The translations under genes were made by a program, and so were the position numbers. Below the pieces are notes generated by a model, which ran no database searches, was not told the DNA's origin, and was given only the letters and a program-made list of their open reading frames with translations. A DNA stretch of 64,000 nt, taken from contig CH002886.1 of the NCBI GenBank assembly GCA_000149265.1, forward strand, positions 1 through 64,000, read 5' to 3'. Origin of the DNA: Ciona savignyi. Its lineage: Eukaryota; Chordata; Ascidiacea; Phlebobranchia; Cionidae. Shown here piece by piece: positions 48,082-57,252 of this stretch (its first letter is position 1; each line of letters begins with the position of its first letter).

Positions 48082-48858
48082 CTAGAGAGTGTCAACCACG
48101 TGTTTAACCACCACTATTTGTAAAACACATTTTGTATTCTACATATTCATGCGAGCAGGGTCCCTAACCACAATTCGTATATTATGTAGGCTATGTTCAA
48201 TACACAATATATGTTGTCGTCAGATAGGTGCGTGTCTGCTCCATGTTATCTAACATTCCTAAAAGTGTTTACCGGACTGCAATAATTTTGTTCCTGCAAG
48301 CATAAACGCATGGGTCCCATAGTTATCAAACCAAACTTCTTTTTCATGTGTATGTAAAAAAGATATTTTACTAAAAATTCTTTAAATTAAAGCCTATTGT
48401 CAAGCGCTGTTTATTTTTAGAGTCTTAGGAGAATCCCCTTGAATTTCTTGCCCATTTTTTGTTTTTGCATTTCACCAAATCTAAATAATATGCTATGCTT
48501 AAAATATCGAAATTTAAAAAAATACAATTTTGGTTTTTAACGTCCCAGGGTTATTATCTTGGATTCATCACCCAAAATTTTGGTTTCTATTAAACGCCAT
48601 GGCCAAAAAAGCAAATTTTTAAGAAAAAAATACCGTTTTATTTATTTTACATCCCAAGGGAATTTCCCGGGATTAACACACACAATTTTAGTTTATGTAG
48701 GCTACATATAGACCATGTTGTCTAACAAATGACAATGTTTCCTAACGACCCCATTATTCCTTTGGGTATATGTGGGTCCAAATGCCATGCCTGTCAAGCC
48801 TTTGACGAAAAAGAGAGAGAAAAAAACGGTCAATAATATATGTCCCGTTTTCCCATAA
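48082..48858 (-). repeat. Composite repeat, reversed copy
   Basis: Starts CTAGAGAGTGTCAACCACGTG and ends CGTTTTCCCATAA. Internal blocks match 35347-37005 in reverse: GCAGGGTCCCTAACCACAA, AAGCATAAACGCATGGGTCCC and CATGCCTGTCAAGC. Confidence 0.7.
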
Positions 48859-48949
48859 GTAACTAAAGTTGGCAAACATGTTTGGTTTGTTAACTAAGAG
48901 GTAGGCCTAACTGTCTTAAAATGGACTCCTCTTAAGAACACCCTAAACT

Positions 48950-49130
48950 GGAAACTGTTTTGTTTTATTCTATTGCGCAACAAAGTTTGGAATTCTCTTT
49001 TGCGCAACAAAGTTTTGGCCTTCTGTTATAACGACCGATCTGTACCCACTGTTTACTGCTACCTGGTCTGCGATGGATCGGCTAAAACGCTAAGACCTGA
49101 CTTTTTCAGGTTGTAATACTATGTAGAAAC
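48950..49130. repeat. Segment duplicated from or with 40985-41160
   Basis: Shares TTTTGTTTTAT, GCGCA-CAAAGTTTTG, ATAACGACCG, GTTTACTGCT-CCTGGTCTG and AGACCTGACTTT in the same order with 40985-41160, which lies just upstream of the chimeric gene. Unrelated to the composite repeat. Confidence 0.65.
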
Positions 49131-49829
49131 AGACGTCTCGCATCAATTGCAACAAATTTTGTGTCAATGACCTATTGGTGGGGTTATTTTGGGGTCTTAT
49201 TATATACACGACACAAACTGTTATGCATTTCATTATAGAGTAAAATGATGATGTGTTTTATGAGTTTATGGTATTAAATTGTTTCTATTCGATTTATTTA
49301 ACATCTAACACAAGAAAATGGCTCATACGTTTCTCACAGTGTATTTGTTTTTTAATGACGTTAGATGTCGCAATTTTTATTGATCTGATTATTAGTCGCA
49401 GTTTACCATCTCGTTGGTAGAATATAAATATTATATAGCGTCACCTTTTAGCACCCTTTCTCCCAACAAACAGTCTTTCGAGAGCTTTCTTTGTTTGATT
49501 CTTTATAACCATCGATCGCAGGGGATGCTTAAATGAGAAAAAGGGGGAAAGAGAGACAAAGAAAACTGCACACTTAAGTGAAGATTGTGGAATTAGGGTT
49601 ACTGCTACGGTTTAGGTTACGTAGTTATGGAGATGTAATGGGTATTGGGAGCAGGGTTTTAATTTTCAGTAACCAGTTTATATTTATAGTTAACAGTTTC
49701 ACTCCTTCACCATTTTCTTATTTCCCTTCCTGTTGCTCTTCGGCGGCAACAGTTGAGTTTTATGCTAGTGAGTAAGTTTGAGGTTCGATAATAGTTTATT
49801 CAAAATTTGTAATGTTTAATTACAATGTA

Positions 49830-49900
49830 TTTGTTCAGGCTATAATTGTTCACTGTACGTGAAATTCTGCAATCGAAAGTCAGTGAAAATAAAATGTAAG
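49830..49900 (+). pseudogene. Relic of a third PLAC-exon copy
   Basis: After a TTGTTCAG acceptor-like site, the frame YNCSLYVKFCNRKSVK aligns with the ADAMTS PLAC segment [18 protein letters not shown], including 19 identical bases (AAATTCTGCAATCGAAAGT). The remainder is lost. It sits between the duplicated segment at 48950-49130 and the mini-APP genes, consistent with a third, decayed copy of the duplicated block. Confidence 0.5.
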
Positions 49901-51010
49901 CACAGTCAATAAGTTCGTTTTGTTTGTTCGAAAAATATGTAGATCAAGACACTATTGGGGGTGTTTAGTCCTCCCTTTAGCCGCATAGTTGCCCACCCCT
50001 GAGAGAGTGAAAAACAAGTTTATGAATCTTATCGTCTTGTGACTTGTGCGAACGCGCGACTAGCGATGGTTAGTATTGAAAGAGAATAACCGCCTTTTTC
50101 TTAAATAACTTGGGTGAACGCGTCGCGTAAGTGGAAAATTTTCTAAAGTTTATCATAAGGGAAAAGTGCTAGTTTCCTTTTAGGCCTATTTAAAACTTAA
50201 ATTGCTATACAGGCAATGGATTAAATGTTAGATAACCGAGACCTTTCTAAAGTTTTAACTGTTCAACCCTATGTGTGTTTTGCCTAAGAACACTTATATA
50301 AAAGTCCTAATTGTGTCTCAGATTATTGTATAGCAGAAATCAGGTTTATTGTTACAAAATATGTATTAAATATGCATTGGCAAATTTGTGGTGAATCACA
50401 ATTGGGGATTTCCCTAGATGTCTGAAGACAAATAAAAATAATGCTTTTTTAAACCACACCAAATGCATAATTGTCTTTGTTTGTAACCTATTGAAAAAGA
50501 AGAAAAATGTTTTTAAATCATGTTTTAATTTGTTAGATGTTCATTTTTATTTTAAGTATTTTTTTTACAGAACATAAGTAACAAGTTTGGATTAGTAAGG
50601 GTATTTCCCTAGGTAACCATTACTGTAACTACTGACTGCCTGCAGAAATCACATACACCATGTATTTAATATAACAAACGTGATCCAGTCACTGGGGATC
50701 AAGCATTTTAAAAGCGTGCGGTCTAAATGGGTTTTACAAATGGCGAATTATTTTTTACAAACAAGTAATTTTGTATTTTAGCTTTAATATTTTATTCATA
50801 CAATTATTTATTCAAAAATTGTGTATGCGAATTGATTGTGATGGTTTGGTATAACAGGTTCTTAAATTGGCAATATCCATTATAAAGCTCACAAAACCAT
50901 CTATATGCCAAATACACTTAATGTGTATTTTTTAGACATCCAACCATGATTGCTCAAACCTAAATTTTCTAATACATCTTTTTTGTTACATTAGTGTATT
51001 TAGTGTTGTA
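49900..51010. other. Gene-free stretch with a lone hAT end and decayed composite repeat
   Basis: GTTGCCCACCCCTG at 49990-50003 is the end of the hAT family at 7715 and 32744 without a visible partner. From 50150 to 50720, diverged composite-repeat motifs occur (GGGATTTCCCTAG, CTGCAGAAATCACATACACC). Confidence 0.45.
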
Positions 51011-51144
51011 ACCCTTAATTAAACTAACCAAGTTTAGTGGTATGTAGTTCATGGTGCCGCTATCTGTTTGTGAAGTTATTGTTGTAAACAGGTGTGCCTA
51101 TTTTTTACCACAGCGTTTCATATTTAGTTCAAGTCAGGAAAGAA

Positions 51145-51867
51145 ATGGTAAAAATGTTAAGTAATAATGTTGGTATGTTAATGCTTGTAATGCTGATGAT
51201 CTGCCAGACATCAGTTGCTGATGAAGATGGACCGGCAATTGCCATGCTGTGTGGGAAGAACATACTGCACAAACAGCTGGGAGGTGTGGAGTGGGTGACT
51301 GACCCTGAAGGGAATTCTAATTGTTTGGATGATCCATCTGATATCTTGGCATACTGCAAAAAGATTTATCCATCATTAAACATTAGTCAAGTAGAAAGAT
51401 TTGATGGAGCCACTAAAGTTGGTCCATGGTGTTTGTTGTCTCACAAAGGTCCCACTTGCAAAGGTCACTCTCACTTTGTTCAACCGTGGCATTGTGTCCA
51501 GCAACACGAGGATGATGAAACAATGGCAGAATATGCAGACTTTTTTGGAGCCTTGGAACCGAAGGAGATAGATTACAAAAAACTTCTTCCATATGATCCA
51601 CAAATCGCTGCTGATCTCCAACCTCCTAAAGTTAAAGTCAAGTTAAGTTCTAGTTATAACTCATATCTTACGTTAAAATGGGTAGCTGTGGCAATTGGTG
51701 TGACTTCCCTTGTGATTACTGTGATAGTTTGGATTTTACGAAAACGCAACTCGACCCCCCATGTGGAACTGGTTAATGAAAGTGTCGAGGATTTAACCTA
51801 CAACGATCGGCGTTTATTGGAAATGGAGCTTAATCGCCACGAAAGCCAAATGCATGAGGATCAATAG
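51145..51867 (+). CDS. Mini-APP gene 1: signal peptide, APP growth-factor-like domain, membrane segment
   Basis: Intronless, 240 residues from the ATG at 51145, chosen by alignment with its paralogue; an acceptor-like CAAGTCAG just upstream suggests a 5' UTR intron. A signal peptide (about residues 1-26) leads into the APP E1 growth-factor-like domain, with PAIAMLCGKN, the six expected cysteines, SDILAYCKKIYPSL and GPTCKGHSHFVQPWHCV. In human APP the same region reads similarly, ending in a His-rich HPHFVIPYRC. There is no copper-binding subdomain, no E2 and no Kunitz domain. A short acidic linker leads to the membrane segment LKWVAVAIGVTSLVITVIVW and a basic stop-transfer. The tail keeps ESVEDLTYNDRRLLEME but lacks the NPxY sorting motif. 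Probably a type I surface protein; function unknown. Confidence 0.87.
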   Translation: MVKMLSNNVGMLMLVMLMICQTSVADEDGPAIAMLCGKNILHKQLGGVEWVTDPEGNSNCLDDPSDILAYCKKIYPSLNISQVERFDGATKVGPWCLLSHKGPTCKGHSHFVQPWHCVQQHEDDETMAEYADFFGALEPKEIDYKKLLPYDPQIAADLQPPKVKVKLSSSYNSYLTLKWVAVAIGVTSLVITVIVWILRKRNSTPHVELVNESVEDLTYNDRRLLEMELNRHESQMHEDQ

Positions 51868-52451
51868 AAACAAAATGCCTGATTCGCGTTATGTTTAACA
51901 TCGTGTGTCTGTACATTTTCAATATCGGCTGTCACTCTCAAGTGTTTTGCTTTTTAACTGCATTACTAAGATAAAACTAGATTCCCTACCGGTACTTTTT
52001 TAACCATTTTGTCAATAGTTTTCTTTATACATTTTTTTTTAATAATATTTAATAGACTTAGTGCTGGAAAATTATCCAATAATTTTTCAAGTTTTTAAAA
52101 TGATGTTATTAAAGCCAAAGTAGTAATGGTTATCTTAATAAGAGACACCACTGTTTAAAACAGTAATTTGTCAAACGTAGCTTATTGTTTAAAAATGTTA
52201 TAAGCACTTGCCGAAACGTCTTTTATGTTTTTTTGCTTAGACTATCATCCAGCTTTATATATTATGCTCCAATTAATCTTGTCGCAACGCTTTGGCTGTC
52301 TTGTATTGTACGGTATATTAAAAAGTTCCATTCATCGTGATATAAAATTATCTGTTAAATAAGTTTAACATCATAGATAGAAAGAGCGATTGAGTATTTT
52401 GTTGATTTAGTTTTACCATGCAAATCGCGTGATATTGATGATTAAGTAGCG
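51868..52451. other. Probable 3' UTR and spacer
   Basis: AT-rich, no gene or clear repeat seen. Its start resembles the sequence after the second mini-APP stop (TGATTC, GTTTAACATYGTGTGTYTGTA), showing that the duplication covers the 3' UTR. Confidence 0.5.
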
Positions 52452-52735
52452 GGTAGGATAGGATACTCATGTTTATCCACATGAATCAGAAAACCAAGGG
52501 GTTTAACACACGGTCAATCGTCAGATTACCTCCCACCCACCGTCGGTTTACCGGAGCTATTGCAGTGTGTTGTGTATAATTTACACGTTTTTTTTTAATT
52601 CAGAACAACCTATAAATTCGCTGGATTTAGGCCATGTTCGTTAAGTGCCTTGCCCAAATACAAAACCGACTAGCTAGCCACTAGTTTTGAATCTGCAACC
52701 ATTTGGCTAAAGGCGACGCATTAAACCACCAGACT
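52452..52735 (-). repeat. tRNA-derived SINE, reversed
   Basis: Starts TAGGATAGGATACTCATG, continues through ACACACGGTCAATCG, CGTCGGTTTACC and TTCGCTGGATTTAGGC, and ends in the tRNA-like head GGCGACGCATTAAACCACC. Confidence 0.78.
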
Positions 52736-52997
52736 ATAATCTATATAAGCAAACGGACAAATATGACTTGTAAATAAACGTAATGACGAAGTGTAAGTAA
52801 TGACAATTACAAAGCCATCGACCGACAACACGATTCAAGGTCCGGGAATACACAATCGTTCGTTAAAAGGGAGGACGGTGCACTGTGTGTCTTTACTTTT
52901 TGCTTGAATGGTGAGGATATGCAGTTTATCAGTTGGAATATAACGTACAAAACAGGATATACAAAACAAACAAGCCAAGGTATAACTTATACATATC

Positions 52998-53172
52998 GGA
53001 TGAGGGAGTAAATTCTTGTTTATTCCCGTTAATGTGAAAACGCAAGCCGCGTTAACTTTAACACACGGAAATCGCGAGATTACCGCGCCCGACCGAGTTA
53101 ATGCAGTGTAATGTGTATGGTTGAGACGTTCCTTTAATTTGTTTAACCCATTAAGCCACTGGGTTCTACTAA
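52998..53172 (-). repeat. SINE fragment, reversed and diverged
   Basis: Tail-side matches: TTCCCGTTAATG, AACACACGGAAATCGC, ATGCAGTGTAATGTG and CATTAAGCCACTGGGTTC. Confidence 0.55.
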
Positions 53173-53439
53173 CAGTTTTAACTGTTAAAACTCCTTTTAT
53201 CTTTTCTTACGTACTTTTTATTTTTTTAATTCTTAACTGACTTTTAAGCGATTCGAGTAGGGTTCATTTCTTAAGATTTACTAAAGGTTAAAGACGGGGT
53301 ATGGCGTTTACATTTTTTGTTCGTCTTGCAACTTTTAGCAGGAAATTATCTTGAATGATTGCTGGTTTTGGTAAGATTAAAGCTATATTACACACATGAT
53401 AATAGCAGATTATAATTACCTTTGTATTTTATAATTTTG

Positions 53440-54260
53440 TAGATTTCCAGGGAAAATCTGGGTAATTACGGGTCTCTTTTGAAAAAAATACACCTCTTTT
53501 TTACTCCGATTTTCGCTTTGACAAGGGTGACTTGTTCGTCTGAAATCACCAACAAGAAGTTATTAGAATAAACATTCAGATGTAGTAGCTAAAATGATCC
53601 ACATATGTTAAAAATTTAGGAGTTTACCTCGGTGGAATTTCCTAGAATCATAAAATATTAATTGACTCTTCAAACTGGTCGCCAGCTGGTCGGAAGGTTG
53701 TGTCCTTATGCTTAACGGAAATTTCCTGAACACAGCAGATTAATGGGTTTTATACCAAATTGAAGGAATGTGTTCATCATAAACAACACACTGCAATAGC
53801 TACGGTAACCCGACGGTGACGCCAGGTAATCTGACGATTGCCATGTGTTAACCGCCTTTGTGTTCCCATTAACGGGAATGAACATAAATTTCTTATCCTA
53901 TCCTATCCTTAAATTTTATAAGTATATTTTTCATTAAACACCTGGCAGGAGTGTTTTGTCGTCTGAAATCGTCAAAAACGAGTTTCAAATTGTAACTTTT
54001 TACTTTTAAACAATTTTTTTACTGAACACGCTCAGATAAACAAATTGATTTGGTAACTCGGAGACATGCCCGCTAATGCTCATAAAAGTAAAACGGTTTT
54101 AATCAGGTTAAAACATTTACCCATGTTATATAGCACTATTCATAGAACACCACGAATCTGAACAAGAGTATATACCTTTTAACAAAACATGGTAAACAAG
54201 TTATGTTTGTTAAAATAGGCCCTATTCGAATTATATAAAACGTTGTAAAAAAGTCAAAAG
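53440..54260. repeat. Decayed composite-repeat sequence with a SINE inserted
   Basis: Diverged unit motifs (GCTTTGACAAGGGTGACTTG, AATCACCAACAAGAAG, later CACCTGGCAGGAGTGTTTTG) flank the SINE at 53671-53910. No intact ends. Confidence 0.45.
53671..53910 (+). repeat. SINE copy with truncated head
   Basis: Body and tail intact (CAGATTAATGGGTTTTA, CAACACACTGCAATAGC, GTAACCCGACGG) with a terminal CCTATCCTATCC; the tRNA-like start is missing. Confidence 0.7.
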
Positions 54261-55157
54261 TGAGTATTTCGACAACACTGACGCCTAATTTCTATGTAGT
54301 TTACTTGCATTGTCATTGGTTGATTTATTTTTTTTTAATATTACCTTGTTTTTGTTATTTCTCCTTTGCCGCACCAGTTTGACGCTGCCGTAGTGTAACG
54401 TGAGACGATGATTATTCTAGTGTCATATTTTGCCAAAATGTAAGAGTGTTATTTTTTTCCTCCACTTTCAGTGATAATATATTTTAGGTATATTTTTGTT
54501 AATCGCTCTAAATAAATAATACAACCGGCGTGTCACATTGGCAATGGTCAGATTTCCTTTTTATGAATAAAAAGTTCCTCCTGTTTTAGTTTAACCAATT
54601 TTATAAATCTGTTTGCTCATATCCTAGTTGATGTCAGTAGAGTATAGCCCAGTTAAGTTAGGATAGTATATATATCCTATAGGACGTTTGTACGCACAAG
54701 ATAACAAAAATGTACACCAATCTATAAAATATATATAGAAATAAGCCCTTGTCTTAAAATAATGAAAAGCCACATAAGCACAAAGAAATTTTTAATGATG
54801 ATATTTTTTTGTCATATATTGGCTCTTTTTGTCAGAAGTATATCATATTATTTCAGAACGTGAAGTGTGGAATATTAAAAATTTATCAATAACTGTGATG
54901 GTTTGTGCTTTTATTCACTACAATGCCAGTACTTTGTTTATTTTCATAATATGAAACAAATGATATTAAAAGAATTGTTAACTTAGATGAGATTTTAAAC
55001 TTTGACAAGGTGGCAGATATACAATGACAGTCATCTCTGGCCACCAAAAGTTGTTATGTTGATAAATATAATATTTTCTGCTGTTGAACGAAGTAAACAA
55101 GCTGCGTTGCCTTTTATTTTAATCTAATACAGTGTTTAATATTTGCAGATTAAACGA

Positions 55158-56327
55158 ATGAAAGAAATGTTTAGTAATATTGTTAGTATGTTAGTGCTTG
55201 TATTGCTGATGATCTGTCAGACATCAGTTGCTGAAGAAAATGGACCGGCAATTGCCATGCTGTGTGGGAAGAACATACTGCACAAACAGCTGGGAGGTGT
55301 GGAGTGGGTGACTGACCCTAAAGGAAATTCAAATTGTTTGGATGATCCATCAGATATCTTGGCATACTGCAAGAAGATTTATCCTTCTCTAAGTATAAGT
55401 AGTGTGAACCAAGTTGATGAGGCAACTAAGGTTGGTCCTTGGTGTTTACTGTCTCATAAAGGTCCCACCTGCAAAGGTCACCCCCACTATGTCCGACCAT
55501 GGCGTTGTGTGCAAGAAACCCCGAAGAAACCGACTTCGAAGCAGAATAATCCCAGCATCCTTGACACTCAGTTGTATGAAGCAAATGTTCCAAATCGTTG
55601 CAAACAACCGAAAGTAGTTGGCATGTGCCGTGCAGCATTCACAGCTTGGTATTACGACACAGCACTTCACAAATGCACACAATTTATTTATGGCGGGTGT
55701 GGAGGAAATGAAAACAACTTTCAATCATTATCAGATTGCCAGAAAATATGTGTGCCAGCCCTTGATTCTTTGGACCCAATGTTATCTATTCCCGTTTTTC
55801 CAGGGGTTGGGCCTGTGCTTTCGGTATCTGGTGATACTACTCATAAGCAGCGCAAATCAATGGATTATTCTGATTCCTCTCAATTGGATGTCCCAATGAT
55901 AAACACAGAAGAAAACGAAATGTTTGAAAATTATGGAGGCTTGGATACAATGAATTTGACTGATGTTTTAACAGGCATTCAACCAATGCAGCAAACTTTT
56001 AACAACGAAGAACAAGAAGAAGAAGATATCAATATAGTCACAGATGAGTATTTCCAACCTGCAGCCCTCCCCCAGGTAAAAATCACAAAAAGTGCAGGTT
56101 ACAGTGAGTATGCGATGCTGAAATGGGCAGCTGTGGCAATCGGGGGGGTTGTTCTTGTTATTGCTGTGGTTTCTATGATTCTCCGGAACCGCAGATCCAC
56201 CCCTAATGTTGTGCGGATTAGTGAGAATGTCGACGATCTAACCCAAGATGAAAAGCAACTGCTACAGATGCAGCACAATGGCTACGAAAATCCGACCTAC
56301 AAGTATTTAGAGAAACAAATTGTCTGA
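55158..56327 (+). CDS. Mini-APP gene 2: growth-factor-like domain, Kunitz domain, membrane segment, APP-type tail
   Basis: Intronless, 389 residues from the ATG at 55158; TTTGCAG directly upstream suggests a 5' UTR intron. Layout: signal peptide (1-25); APP growth-factor-like domain with six cysteines, almost identical to gene 1; Kunitz domain from VPNRCKQP to CQKICV with the canonical C-8-C-15-C-7-C-12-C-3-C spacing and Arg at P1 (CRAAF, as in the APP inhibitor CRAMI); a long acidic linker; membrane segment AAVAIGGVVLVIAVVSMIL; cytoplasmic tail ending QMQHNGYENPTYKYLEKQ, very close to the end of human APP (MQQNGYENPTYKFFEQ). The copper-binding, E2 and recognisable amyloid-beta regions are absent. 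The tail should bind PTB-domain adaptors such as Fe65 and Mint; this is inferred from the motif. Whether a full-length APP gene exists elsewhere cannot be seen here. Confidence 0.92.
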   Translation: MKEMFSNIVSMLVLVLLMICQTSVAEENGPAIAMLCGKNILHKQLGGVEWVTDPKGNSNCLDDPSDILAYCKKIYPSLSISSVNQVDEATKVGPWCLLSHKGPTCKGHPHYVRPWRCVQETPKKPTSKQNNPSILDTQLYEANVPNRCKQPKVVGMCRAAFTAWYYDTALHKCTQFIYGGCGGNENNFQSLSDCQKICVPALDSLDPMLSIPVFPGVGPVLSVSGDTTHKQRKSMDYSDSSQLDVPMINTEENEMFENYGGLDTMNLTDVLTGIQPMQQTFNNEEQEEEDINIVTDEYFQPAALPQVKITKSAGYSEYAMLKWAAVAIGGVVLVIAVVSMILRNRRSTPNVVRISENVDDLTQDEKQLLQMQHNGYENPTYKYLEKQIV

Positions 56328-57252
56328 TTCACTTATTGTTTAACATTGTGTGTTTGTAGATGTTTGATATTGAATGTCACAGAAATACTTGTAAATAAGT
56401 GTTCATGAGTAATTTTGCTCAAGATATCATTAGTTTATGGAAATTAACGATTTAACTGCAGTCCCTTAGAGTAGCTTTACAACAATTTTGTATTTTTTTT
56501 AAAATACGTTTTTTTATTATTTTTGTTTTAACACACTTTTGTAAAAATATGTATCAAACTAGGGAGCAAATCTAGACACCGGTTTAATTTTTTTAGATTT
56601 TTAATAAGGCAGCCAAAACATTATGACAGAGTCGCAGTCACTGGAAGATGGATTTTTTAAATTAAATTATTGATAAACATGACACTTTACTCTCTCATAA
56701 TGCACAATTGTTGTAATTTAAATATGTAACTGCTTCTTGTTTCGTGATTTTGGCTGTTAAACAAATGTAATTAAAAACAAATACATAGATGTCACCGTCA
56801 ATTAATAGAGACGCAAACTTTAACATTGGGGTCACATTCATTGAAGGTGGATAACATGTGTTAAAAAAGGCAAAGTTTTGTTTATATTTTAATATTTAAT
56901 GTAAGTAATGGTGCATGCTATTCATCATGTACAATTGATTTATTCATTATCAGAACTTTATTCTTAGCCCTAACAACAACATTTGCTACATATTGTGATT
57001 TTTAACACAAGTGCTTAATAACTGCCTAAATGGTATGCTATTGTTTACATTATCACATCAACTTTTAACTGCACCACTATTATTAACTGAATTTACATAT
57101 TTGTTATTTAACTTATTAAGTATGTCCGATTTTTTCACATAATGAACTAGATCTTATATATATTGTTTCCGTAGTGTTTTAATGTGTGTAATTCATGGCA
57201 AATGTTGTTATACATCTATGTTGTACATTTGTAGTAGGTGGTAGAGTTAATA
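56328..57252. other. Spacer between mini-APP gene 2 and SLC35D
   Basis: AT-rich 3' UTR-like sequence. No additional gene or clear repeat. Confidence 0.5.
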
